Assembly (NCBI GenBank): GCA_016868315.1
Contig: VGHE01000013.1
Coordinates: 15,834 to 79,833, forward strand
DNA: 64,000 nt
DNA from: Betaproteobacteria bacterium
GTDB taxonomy: Bacteria; Bdellovibrionota_B; Oligoflexia; Silvanigrellales; Silvanigrellaceae
Reading direction: 5' to 3'
The notes beneath the pieces were generated by a model. That model ran no database searches. It was not told the DNA's origin and saw nothing but the letters and a program-made list of their open reading frames with translations. Position 1 is the stretch's first letter. Each line of letters starts with the position of its first letter. The position numbers and the translations under genes are program-made. Positions 35,924-44,126 of the stretch are shown here, piece after piece.

Positions 35924-37290
35924 AACGCGCCCTGTTCTGCTTCTTGTAGCTCTTCGCCCTGAGCCTCCTGCACGAGAGGCAATTCAGTGAGAAACAAAAT
36001 GTGCATGATGTTCTTTTTCATTTGCAGCCACTCGTTCACACTTTCTGGTGGGACACTCGATTCTTCCATTTTTCCGAGGAAAACCATTTCGAGAACTTCT
36101 TCTTTATTGAAGGCTCGATATTTGGGTTGTCGCTTTGTGGTGGGTTTGGTGTCGAGGAGATCTGGAGCCGCCGTGGCTCCGGATCGGAACGTCGGTTTTT
36201 GCAGTTGTCCGAGTGCAGAGGGGGCATTCTCTTGGACGCAGAGCGCGAGCAGGCCGTCGATTTTTTCGTTCAATTCCGCCGGTGCGAGAGATTTTGTTTC
36301 CAAGAGGTCGCGGCTGGCATCGTTGTATCGTCGAAGCTTCAAATACAGACGCGCGCGGTTGAAGAGTGTCACAAACCGCGATTCTGGGGTCTCAAGCGGA
36401 CCAAGTGCCTTTCGGTAGAGAAGCAGAGCATCTTCGACGTGACCAGTTTTGCTCAGCTGCAGCGCGAGGTTGTTGAGCAAGGCAGTCATTCCCTCGCGGG
36501 TTGCGAAGTCCTCGCAAAAGCTCAGCTCGGCCTCTTCTGCAACTGTCAGCTGGTGCGCCGGGCCATGCACGCGCTTCGCCTCCAGACGCGCAATAGTCTT
36601 CTCCTCTTTGGCGAGAATCTGTACGGCCTCATTTAATTGCCCCAGACGAAGCGAGACGCGGGTACGCACTTGCAGGCCAGGGAGATAGTCGCTTTTTAAT
36701 TTGAGCACTTTGGCGATGGTTGCATTGGCGCGATAGAATTCTTGCTTCTTGAGGTACTGCAGTGCCTGAAGCGTGAGGGCTTCAAGAGATTCGGGTTCCT
36801 TCTCAATCCAGATGGCAAGAGTTCGCTCGGCTTCGAAGACACCACCCCTCATGAAGAGGTCATGCACTTTGCGCAGGGCGATGCGGTTAATAGGCAGAGT
36901 GCGTTCGCGTTCAATCAATTCCGAGAAGGCCTGCTCCATCATGCCAATGCTCACCGGTTTGATAAGCACGGTGGCAAAGCCTTGGGTGCGCAGGGTGACA
37001 ATCTCCTCACGCGATTGAACCCGAGCGAGCGCGACAAGTAACCCCTTGATCTCAGTCTTGAGCTTGCTTAGCTTCTCGAGAAAGCCCGATTTTTCGGTTT
37101 CCGGCAAACTGTCGACGTCGATAAGCACCAAAGCAGTGTTCTGAAGCGTGGTGTGGTTCTCAAGGTCTTTGGCGTCCTTGATGACGGTCAGTTTTTTGAG
37201 CCCGAAGCTGCGCAGGGCCATCTGAATGTCGGCAGCTAGTCCGCCTTCCGGGGAGAGCAGCAGAGCCGTTGGGAATTTGTTTTGCCGCAT
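35920..37290 (-). CDS. Receiver-domain plus TPR protein
   Basis: A 456-residue protein with ATG at 37290 (GGGAG nine bases upstream; a TTG six bases earlier is possible). The N-terminal about 125 residues are receiver-like: ALLLSPEGG, VLIDVDSL with a possible phospho-aspartate, and VLIKPVS with the conserved lysine. Residues about 135-350 hold TPR repeats (LALQLSKTGHVEDALLLYRKAL, FNRARLYLKLRRYNDASRDL). The C-terminal tail is charged and disordered. Same architecture as the product at 26346-27605. It heads the operon with the DUF4388 and HPF-like genes and is divergent from rpsP. Confidence 0.82.
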   Translation of the reverse strand: MRQNKFPTALLLSPEGGLAADIQMALRSFGLKKLTVIKDAKDLENHTTLQNTALVLIDVDSLPETEKSGFLEKLSKLKTEIKGLLVALARVQSREEIVTLRTQGFATVLIKPVSIGMMEQAFSELIERERTLPINRIALRKVHDLFMRGGVFEAERTLAIWIEKEPESLEALTLQALQYLKKQEFYRANATIAKVLKLKSDYLPGLQVRTRVSLRLGQLNEAVQILAKEEKTIARLEAKRVHGPAHQLTVAEEAELSFCEDFATREGMTALLNNLALQLSKTGHVEDALLLYRKALGPLETPESRFVTLFNRARLYLKLRRYNDASRDLLETKSLAPAELNEKIDGLLALCVQENAPSALGQLQKPTFRSGATAAPDLLDTKPTTKRQPKYRAFNKEEVLEMVFLGKMEESSVPPESVNEWLQMKKNIMHILFLTELPLVQEAQGEELQEAEQGAL

Positions 37291-37567
37291 GCTCAAGAGC
37301 TCCCAGTTGTCTGCAACAGGTCTTGGTCAAAGGTCATCCCATCCCTATTCTACACCTGCCAGACGGGGTGTGGGTTGCCAGGGCTTTTGAATTGACAGAT
37401 GCAAAATCGGGCGGTAAGCGAGGTTTCCCACATGACGTTGGGATGTTTCTGGCAACGCGTCCACGAGTCTTTAACGGAAATCACTCAAATGGTTGGGTTA
37501 TTTTCAGAACTCGCGAGATGCCGGGTATGTGGTCCCTGTTTATCCACGGCAATGAAGGATTTAGCAA

Positions 37568-37816
37568 ATGGCTCTTAAGTTCCGCATGCAACGTTTTGGC
37601 AGCAAAAACGCCCCATTCTTCCAGGTTGTCGTGACTGACTCCCGCAATGCCCGCAACGGCCGCTTTATCGAGCGCGTTGGCCACTACAACCCCATGACTG
37701 AGCCCTCAACTATCTCCTTTGAAGTTGAGCGCATGAATCACTGGTACAAAGTGGGTGCACGTCCATCCGACTCCGTTGCAAATCTTCTCAAGAAGACCAA
37801 CACCAAGCTCGGCTAA
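37568..37816 (+). CDS. rpsP: 30S ribosomal protein S16
   Basis: An 82-residue ribosomal protein of normal length for S16, with the conserved start MALKFRMQRFGSKNAPFF, then VVTDSRNARNGRFIERVGHYNP and the WYKVGARPSDSVANLL segment. AAGGA lies nine bases before ATG. In most bacteria rpsP is followed by rimM-trmD-rplS; here it is followed 137 bases later by rpsT, so the usual operon has been split. Confidence 0.97.
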   Translation: MALKFRMQRFGSKNAPFFQVVVTDSRNARNGRFIERVGHYNPMTEPSTISFEVERMNHWYKVGARPSDSVANLLKKTNTKLG

Positions 37817-37953
37817 TTGTTTCTTTGTTTCGGTTTTCCCCGTGTTCTCCAGAGCAGCGCGGGGTTGGGCAACGAGGGTCTGGTTCAATCCAGTGAGTGT
37901 CTGTCTCTCGTTCGCCGTCACTCAAGCACAGTCACTCCCTTTTGGAGTTTTCC

Positions 37954-38229
37954 ATGGCTACTCATAAGTCCGCTGAGAAACGCGCTCGTCAAACCATCGT
38001 CCGCAATGCCCGCAATCGTCAGGCACTGAGCACGATGAAAACAGCAATCCGCAAGCTGCGCGATGCTATCGAAGCTAAGCAGTTCGACAAGCTCGACGCC
38101 CTCTTCAGCGAAACACAGTCCGTTATCGCTGTGACCCGCCGCAAGGGCGTTATCCATGCAAACAACATGGCTCGTCGCATCAGCCGCCTGTCCGCACAGG
38201 TCAAGAAGGCGAAGGGCACCACCAAGTAA
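37954..38229 (+). CDS. rpsT: 30S ribosomal protein S20
   Basis: A 91-residue basic helical protein that binds 16S rRNA. The sequence starts MATHKSAEKRARQT and continues NARNRQALSTMKTAIRKLRDAI, then GVIHANNMARRISRLSAQV, all diagnostic for S20. GGAG is seven bases before ATG 37954. A strong terminator follows the stop. ileS is about 600 bases downstream on the same strand, an arrangement also seen in enterobacteria (rpsT-ribF-ileS), but without ribF. Confidence 0.97.
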   Translation: MATHKSAEKRARQTIVRNARNRQALSTMKTAIRKLRDAIEAKQFDKLDALFSETQSVIAVTRRKGVIHANNMARRISRLSAQVKKAKGTTK

Positions 38230-38251
38230 TTGGTTTGTGTTCCCGAAATAC

Positions 38252-38284
38252 AAAAAGCCCCGGTTTTGGCCGGGGCTTTTTTTT
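38252..38284 (+). terminator. Bidirectional terminator between rpsT and the IHF-like gene
   Basis: AAAAAGCCCCGG and CCGGGGCTTTTTTTT form a GC-rich stem. The T-run serves rpsT; the A-run on the other side gives a CTTTTTG tract for the convergent minus-strand gene. Confidence 0.92.
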
Positions 38285-38307
38285 GTGGGGAAAGGCAGCT
38301 GTGGCGG

Positions 38308-38598
38308 TCAGGCGTTTACACCAAGGCCATCCACACGTTGACGCAGCTCCAATCCGGTCTTCCAGAAAGGTAGCTTCTTCTCGGGTACCTCAATCTTCTC
38401 GCCGGTCTTTGGGTTGCGACCATCGTAGGACTTGTATTTGCGCACAGTAAATGCGCCGAATCCGCGGATTTCGACGCGACCATCGGTTGTCAGAGAGTCA
38501 ATGATGGCCTGGAAGAACAGATTGACGACTTCTTCTGACTGCGTTGTCGTGATATCTGCCTTAGATGCCAGAACCTCAATCAGTTCACTCTTGACCAT
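38308..38598 (-). CDS. IHF/HU-family DNA-bending protein (IhfB-like)
   Basis: A 96-residue protein from ATG 38598 (MVKSEL; AAGGTGG upstream). VEIRGFGAFTVRKYKSYDGR followed by NPKTGEKIEVPEKKLPFWKTG is the DNA-binding arm and C-terminal strand typical of integration host factor beta subunits rather than plain HU. No alpha subunit is nearby, so it may act as a homodimer or with a distant partner. Divergent from ileS and convergent with rpsT. Confidence 0.9.
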   Translation of the reverse strand: MVKSELIEVLASKADITTTQSEEVVNLFFQAIIDSLTTDGRVEIRGFGAFTVRKYKSYDGRNPKTGEKIEVPEKKLPFWKTGLELRQRVDGLGVNA

Positions 38599-38834
38599 AG
38601 CCGCCACCTTCTCCGTTGAATTCCCCACCTCGAGCCAAAAGAGCCCTAAGCGCGTGCCAATGCTCCGACTTTACTCCAAAGTTAGCGAGCCGTGCATCGG
38701 GCTCAGTTCAAAGTTTTGTCATTTGTGTACCGGGTTGCGCAGTCTGAGGCTTCCGGCGGTGGAAAGACTGGCAAAAGGCATGCTAGAAGGCTGCAATCTG
38801 GTTTAGGTTTCCATCTCTTTATTGAGGTTTCAAC

Positions 38835-41800
38835 ATGCGCGTTGAGCGTCCGGAAAAATCCATCCACTTCCCCTCCGTCGAAAAGGCTGTTGCCGAAAAG
38901 TGGGATCGGGAGAAAACGTTTCAACGCAGTATCGATGAGCGTCCAAAAGACAAGAAGTACAACTTCTACGATGGACCTCCCTTCGCGACAGGTCTGCCGC
39001 ACTTCGGACACTTCGTTCCCTCCAGCATCAAAGATGCCTTCCCGCGCTATTTCACCATGAAGGGGCACAGGGTTGAGCGCCGCTTTGGTTGGGATTGTCA
39101 TGGCGTTCCTGTTGAGATGCTCATTCAAAAAGAATTGAATTTGAATGGCCGTCCCGAAATCGAGAAATACGGCGTTGCCAATTTCAACGCTGCGTGTCGT
39201 GCATCGGTGTTGCGCTACACATCCGAATGGCGCAATTACATGCGGCGTTTGGGGCGTTGGGTCGACATGGAGAACGAATACCGCACCATGGATCTAAAGT
39301 TCATGGAGAGCGTGTGGGCTGTCTTCAAAAATCTGTGGGCAAAAGGCCTTGTTTATGAAGGTCGCTTTGTGATGAGCTATTCGTCGGCGCTCGGATCAAG
39401 CTTGTCAAACTTCGAAGCAAGTCTCGACTATCGCGATATTCAAGATCCTTCGGTCACTCTTCGAGCTAAACTCACCGGAAAATTCAAAGGCAAAAGTCTG
39501 CTTGTGTGGACAACTACGCCCTGGACTCTCCCTGCTAACCTTGCTGTCGCAATTGATGGTGACGCTCAGTACTGCGAGGTGCTAGACGTCAAGAACCAGG
39601 AAACAGTCATTCTGCTTGAATCGCGTGTCAGTGCTTACTTCAAAGATGGCGAAGCCGAAATTAAGCGCACTTTCCCTGGCTCTGAAATGGCGGGCGAAAC
39701 CTATGAGCCGTTCTTCGACTCTTATCTAGATCAAGCTGGCGCGAATGCTTTTAAAGTCTATGCAACCAATTACGTTTTGCATGACACAGGTACAGGTGCA
39801 GTGCACACCGCTCCTGCGTTTGGTGAAGACGACTTTCGCTGTGCCAAACAATATAACTTGCCTATCATCGACCACCTCGATGTGAGCGGTCGTTACAACA
39901 GCAAGAACCATCCTGAAGTGGTTGGTCTTGACTTCAAAGCTGGAGACAAAATTCTTCTGGCTGATCTTAAAAAGCGTGGTTTCATATATCGCCACGATAC
40001 GTTCGTGCACAGCTACCCAATGTGTTACCGCTCCGGTCTTCCGCTTATGTACCGCGCTGTGCCGAGTTGGTTTGTGGATGTTGAGAAAATCAAATCCAAA
40101 TTGCTGGCCTCCAACGACAAAATCAACTGGACTCCCGAGCACATCAAAAACGGGCGGTTTGGGAAATGGCTTGAGAATGCACGCGAATGGAACGTGGCGC
40201 GCACCCGTTACTGGGGAAATCCGATTCCGATTTGGAAGAATGATGAAACCGGTGAAACACTTTGCCTTGGTTCTGTTGCAGAGCTCGAGAAATACGCCGG
40301 CCGTAAAATTGAAGATCTGCACATGGAGTTCATCGACGACATCACTATTCCTTCACCTACAGGCAGAGGCGTGTTGAAGCGCGTTCCGTTTGTGTTCGAC
40401 TGTTGGTTTGAATCGGGCTCCATGCCCTATGCAGAGAGACACTGGCCGTTTGAAGGTGCTGCGGAGTTTGAAAAGAATTTTCCTGCAGATTTCATTTGCG
40501 AAGGTATCGACCAAACCCGTGGTTGGTTCTACACGCTCAATGTTCTGAGCACCGCTCTCTTCGAGCAACCAGCATTCAAGAGTGTGGTCGTCAATGGTCT
40601 CGTGCTTGCCGCCGATGGCCGCAAGATGAGTAAGAGCCTGAAGAACTATCCGGACCCCATGGTTACGCTTGATGAGTTCGGTGCCGATTCAGTGCGTCTA
40701 TTTTTGTTGAACTCACCTGCAACGGTTGCCGAAGAAGTGCGCTTTAATGTCGAAGGGGTCAAGGAAAATACCCGGCGAGTGCTTCTCCCGCTCTGGAATG
40801 CTTATTCGTTCTTTGCAACCTATGCTGCGCTCGAGAACTTTGATCCGGAAACGGATTGTGTGACGAGCAAAAAAGAACTCGATCGTTGGATTCTCTTGCG
40901 CCTCAACGAGTTGCTGCGACTGGTTGATGAATCGATGAAGTCCTATCAAATCGCCAAGGCAGTGCCCTCGATTGTCGATTTCCTCGATGAACTTAACAAC
41001 TGGTATATCCGCCGCAGCCGTCGCCGTTTCTGGGAGGCCGACAAAGAAGCGTTCTCAACGCTCTTCCATGTTCTTGTGCAAACAGCTCAAATCCTCGCTC
41101 CATTTGCTCCTTTTGCAACCGAGTATTTCTTCGAGAGACTCGCGCTGACCAAAGAACTCAAGGCGACAGGCAGTGTGCATTTGTCGCTCTTGCCAAGCGC
41201 GCGGGCTCTGACTGCAGATGAAACGAACCTACTTGAACGTGTTGAACTCGCACGTCGTGTGGTTGAGTTGGGTCGCAACATTCGCACAGCGCACAAGCTC
41301 AAAAACCGTCAACCACTCGCTAAAATCACAATTGGCGTGGTGCAGGAGCAGGCTGCCAGCAAACTTGAGAGTATGCGTGAGTTCATTGCCGACGAGCTCA
41401 ACGTAAAGAGCGTTGAAGTCACCCGCGATCCATCGTCGCTAGCGCGCATCATTGTGAAGCCTAACTTCAAGGTTCTTGGCAAGGTTCTCGGCGACAAAAT
41501 GAAAGACATGCAGGCTGCCTTGGCTCAGCTCTCTCCGGAGCAGTGCCAGAAGGCTCTCCAGAAGCAGAACATTCAGGCTCTGGGAATGGAACTTTCGCCC
41601 GACATGTTGACCGTGGAGCTGCAAGGCACTGGCCACCAGCTCGTGGCAACCGATGCAGAGCTCGTGGTTGCGCTTGACCCAACCCTGACCGAAGAGTTGC
41701 GCTTTGAGGGGCTTGCGCGCGAAGTGGTGAGCTTGGTGCAAAAAGCACGCAAGAGTGCCAACTTCGAGGTTGAAGATCGCATCTTTCTGCAGGTGGTCAC

Positions 41801-41957
41801 CGGCAATGCGCTCTTCCACGCGGCCATCGAAAAGAACAAGGCCTATCTGGAAGATGAAACACTGGCGCAGTGTGTGAACTCTTTGGCTCAGCCCGACTTC
41901 GAGCAGAGCCTTGAAATCGAGGGTCAGGCCGTGACCCTCAAACTCAAGAGGCGTTGA
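38835..41957 (+). CDS. ileS: Isoleucyl-tRNA synthetase, large eukaryote-type form
   Basis: A 1040-residue class Ia synthetase that charges tRNA-Ile. The HIGH element reads HFGH (56-59) inside DGPPFATGLPHFGH, and KMSKS is at 597-601 within GRKMSKSLKNYPDP. The editing domain (TTTPWTLPANLAVA) and the C-terminal anticodon-binding region are present. The length and the ATGLPHFGH / RRFGWDCHGVPVE wording match the eukaryote-type (IleS2) clade, members of which are often insensitive to mupirocin. GAGG is eight bases before ATG. It appears to be the only synthetase gene of its type in the window. Resistance is inferred, not shown. Confidence 0.96.
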   Translation: MRVERPEKSIHFPSVEKAVAEKWDREKTFQRSIDERPKDKKYNFYDGPPFATGLPHFGHFVPSSIKDAFPRYFTMKGHRVERRFGWDCHGVPVEMLIQKELNLNGRPEIEKYGVANFNAACRASVLRYTSEWRNYMRRLGRWVDMENEYRTMDLKFMESVWAVFKNLWAKGLVYEGRFVMSYSSALGSSLSNFEASLDYRDIQDPSVTLRAKLTGKFKGKSLLVWTTTPWTLPANLAVAIDGDAQYCEVLDVKNQETVILLESRVSAYFKDGEAEIKRTFPGSEMAGETYEPFFDSYLDQAGANAFKVYATNYVLHDTGTGAVHTAPAFGEDDFRCAKQYNLPIIDHLDVSGRYNSKNHPEVVGLDFKAGDKILLADLKKRGFIYRHDTFVHSYPMCYRSGLPLMYRAVPSWFVDVEKIKSKLLASNDKINWTPEHIKNGRFGKWLENAREWNVARTRYWGNPIPIWKNDETGETLCLGSVAELEKYAGRKIEDLHMEFIDDITIPSPTGRGVLKRVPFVFDCWFESGSMPYAERHWPFEGAAEFEKNFPADFICEGIDQTRGWFYTLNVLSTALFEQPAFKSVVVNGLVLAADGRKMSKSLKNYPDPMVTLDEFGADSVRLFLLNSPATVAEEVRFNVEGVKENTRRVLLPLWNAYSFFATYAALENFDPETDCVTSKKELDRWILLRLNELLRLVDESMKSYQIAKAVPSIVDFLDELNNWYIRRSRRRFWEADKEAFSTLFHVLVQTAQILAPFAPFATEYFFERLALTKELKATGSVHLSLLPSARALTADETNLLERVELARRVVELGRNIRTAHKLKNRQPLAKITIGVVQEQAASKLESMREFIADELNVKSVEVTRDPSSLARIIVKPNFKVLGKVLGDKMKDMQAALAQLSPEQCQKALQKQNIQALGMELSPDMLTVELQGTGHQLVATDAELVVALDPTLTEELRFEGLAREVVSLVQKARKSANFEVEDRIFLQVVTGNALFHAAIEKNKAYLEDETLAQCVNSLAQPDFEQSLEIEGQAVTLKLKRR

Positions 41958-41978
41958 GCCTCCTGACTCCTCCTGCGC

Positions 41979-42010
41979 AAAAAAATAGAGCCGCTGCGAA
42001 AGCGGCTCTA
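41979..42010 (-). terminator. Rho-independent terminator after infC
   Basis: A perfect 10-bp stem (TAGAGCCGCT / AGCGGCTCTA) with a 5-base loop. On the minus strand it is followed by a run of T residues (the A-run 41979-41985 on the plus strand). Confidence 0.88.
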
Positions 42011-42091
42011 AAAACGCAACAAAAAGGAGGAGAAAACTGACCCCCTAAGATTAGTTAAATCCTTTCGGACGTGTCAAATTCCGATGTGGGA

Positions 42092-42643
42092 TTATTTTTC
42101 CTTCTCGCCCTTCGGAAGAAGGGTGATGACGAGGCGGCGGCCTTCCATGCGGGGCGGCGCCTCGGGCACAACGATATCTTCAATGCCTTTCATAAGGTCT
42201 TGAAGAACTTCGTGGCCGAGTTCTTGGTGCGACATTTCACGACCGCGGAACTTGACGCCCACACGCACGCGGTTCTTTTCAGCAACCCAGCGGCGGACGT
42301 GATTTTGCTTGGTTTCGATATCGTGTTTGTCGGTGTTGGGAGTGAGGTTGAGTTCCTTCACTTCAATCACGACCTGTTTTTTCTTGGCTTCTTGAGCCTT
42401 CTTACTTTGTTGGTACTTGAATTTACCAAAGTCAATCAGGCGGCAAACGGGTGGCACAGCGTCCGGTGAGACTTCCACCAAATCGAGTCCAACTTCTTCC
42501 GCACGCGCAAGTGCATCACGGGTTGAGAGCACGCCAAGCTGCGCACCTGTTTCATCAATCAGGCGAACCTCAAGTGCTTTGATACGCTCATTGATACGAG
42601 GACCTTCTTGAACGGGAGCGCGATTTGGAGCCGCTGGACGCAT
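42092..42643 (-). CDS. infC: Translation initiation factor IF-3
   Basis: A 183-residue two-domain protein that binds the 30S subunit and proofreads start-codon selection. Recognisable blocks are INERIKALEVRLIDETGAQLGV, LDLVEVSPDAVPPVCRLIDFGKFKYQ at the end of the N-domain, the lysine-rich linker, and VRVGVKFRGREMSHQELG in the C-domain. It starts with ATG after GGAGGT at a rather long spacing of 11; an in-frame stop just upstream rules out an earlier start such as AUU. rpmI and rplT, which usually follow, are absent: a strong terminator lies about 80 bases after the stop. Confidence 0.97.
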   Translation of the reverse strand: MRPAAPNRAPVQEGPRINERIKALEVRLIDETGAQLGVLSTRDALARAEEVGLDLVEVSPDAVPPVCRLIDFGKFKYQQSKKAQEAKKKQVVIEVKELNLTPNTDKHDIETKQNHVRRWVAEKNRVRVGVKFRGREMSHQELGHEVLQDLMKGIEDIVVPEAPPRMEGRRLVITLLPKGEKEK

Positions 42644-42704
42644 ACTGGTTGATTACCTCCTAGAGGGAACTGACTTTTGGAACTCGATTATAGCACACTA
42701 ATAC

Positions 42705-42743
42705 GCAAAAAAGCGAGGCGCTCCACGCGGGGTGGAGCGCCTC
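42705..42743 (-). terminator. Rho-independent terminator after the 48-aa gene
   Basis: A 12-bp perfect stem (GAGGCGCTCCAC / GTGGAGCGCCTC) with a 5-base loop. On the minus strand it is followed by GC and TTTTTT. Confidence 0.9.
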
Positions 42744-42764
42744 AATTGTCAAACTTTAGTTGAT

Positions 42765-42911
42765 TTACTTCTTCTCATTCGCTGGCGGCTTATTGAGAAT
42801 AAAGAGAGCAGGTGTCGTGCCGTTGGTGCGGACTTGGTTCTTGCGAGCGGTTCCGCGCTTGGCCATCTTAGCTGCGCGACGGCGATTGGTGATGTCGGTT
42901 GGTGATGTCAT
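42765..42911 (-). CDS. Small basic protein (48 aa)
   Basis: The product from ATG 42911 (AAGGA eight bases upstream) is strongly basic in its first half (NRRRAAKMAKRGTARKNQ) and ends in TTPALFILNKPP. The very good start signal and the 12-bp terminator directly after the stop support a real, separately transcribed gene. The composition suggests an RNA- or ribosome-binding peptide, and the position beside infC fits that, but no family name can be given. Confidence 0.68.
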   Translation of the reverse strand: MTSPTDITNRRRAAKMAKRGTARKNQVRTNGTTPALFILNKPPANEKK

Positions 42912-43032
42912 GGGGCGATCCTTTTCATAAGCATAAGCAAGCAGAACTTGCATGAAACGACGCGATGGTTAGCACCTTCAATCGCTGTTGGCAATGGCAA
43001 GTCGTCTTCCGAAGACGAAACTTTCATGGATT

Positions 43033-43998
43033 TTAACGAGCTTGAATTTCAGGAGCTTGCGGGGGAGGCATGACCCCGGATGGTGCCGGTGAGCCTCCGG
43101 CATCCTGGGAGGGCTCGGCATCAAGGGGTGCTTCGGGCAAGTCCAGTTCAGCGGCCTGTTCTGCCTGTAGTTCCAAATCCTTGAGCTGCTGTTGTGGCGG
43201 ATTGGAAGGGGTATTCGGTGCCTTTGGAGCCGACCCTCCCCCCGCTGATTTGCGAGACCGGTTTGCTGCGAGTGCGGCCTTCGATTCTTCGTCGGTTGGA
43301 ATCATCTTCATCCGCGCCTGTATGGTTCCAATACGCGATGCCAGGAAACCCGAGGGGCTGCCCACCTTAAGTGATTTGTTCCAGCGGTTCGGGCTTGGAA
43401 GAATGGCCACGAGGCTGGCGCATTCACGGGTTGAGAGCGCTTTGTGAGACTTCTTGAAATAGAATTGAGCTGCATTCTTGATGCCGTAAACTTGTGGTCC
43501 GAATTCAACAATGTTGAAGTACCAGGTGAGCTGCATGTCTTTGCTCGAGGTTGCATCGAGCAGCACTGCGCCAACCATCTCCCTCGCCTTGCGCAGATAA
43601 CTGCGTTCCCTCGAAAGGAAGGCGTTTTTCACCAATTGTTGGGTAATGGTGCTCCCACCGCGCCTGGGCTTCTTTTTACGCTGATTATATTCGTAGCTTT
43701 TCTCGATGCTCTCGAGGTCTACACCATGGTGAATGAAAAATTTGGTGTCCTCGGCAGCGACCAGGGCAAGCTTACAGGCTCGAGGAATGTCGGCGCTGGG
43801 TACCCAATTTTTACGATAAGGACCCGAAAGCGCGCCAGTAACGCGCAGGTAGCGTTCTTCACTTTTTGGTAAATATGGAAAATATGCGAGAAATCCGAGA
43901 TGCAGCGTAAATACCCAGGGAATAAACCAAGATATTGCTATGGTAACCAGCACCCCGAGTAGCGTGAAAAGCATGGAAACTGAGCGAAAGATAAACAC
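43033..43998 (-). CDS. mtgA: Monofunctional peptidoglycan glycosyltransferase with extended tail
   Basis: A 321-residue GT51 enzyme that polymerises lipid II into glycan strands. One N-terminal membrane helix (about 8-38) is followed by catalytic E83 in AAEDTKFF and the RRGGSTITQQLVKNAFL block (112-128). KAREMVGAVLLDA and FYFKKSHKALSTRECASLVAILPSPN complete the domain by about residue 215. No transpeptidase domain is present. The last about 90 residues are an unusual Ala/Pro/Ser/Glu-rich extension (SAPKAPNTPSNPPQQQ, later PPPQAPE), probably disordered in the periplasm. Transcribed alone, divergent from pepA. Confidence 0.92.
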   Translation of the reverse strand: MFIFRSVSMLFTLLGVLVTIAISWFIPWVFTLHLGFLAYFPYLPKSEERYLRVTGALSGPYRKNWVPSADIPRACKLALVAAEDTKFFIHHGVDLESIEKSYEYNQRKKKPRRGGSTITQQLVKNAFLSRERSYLRKAREMVGAVLLDATSSKDMQLTWYFNIVEFGPQVYGIKNAAQFYFKKSHKALSTRECASLVAILPSPNRWNKSLKVGSPSGFLASRIGTIQARMKMIPTDEESKAALAANRSRKSAGGGSAPKAPNTPSNPPQQQLKDLELQAEQAAELDLPEAPLDAEPSQDAGGSPAPSGVMPPPQAPEIQAR

Positions 43999-44126
43999 AA
44001 AAAACCTTTCAGACGCTTGAATTCAGCTACACTCTAGGCCATTCTTCCCGCCCATGTGTGCGGTTCAAAGAAAGCCACACTTCACGGTACTAGGCAATCC
44101 CAATTGAACATTGAGTGAGGATCTCT

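Noticed and set aside
36001-36636. 211-codon open frame on the plus strand
   Set aside because: Antisense shadow of the receiver-TPR gene, no ribosome binding site.
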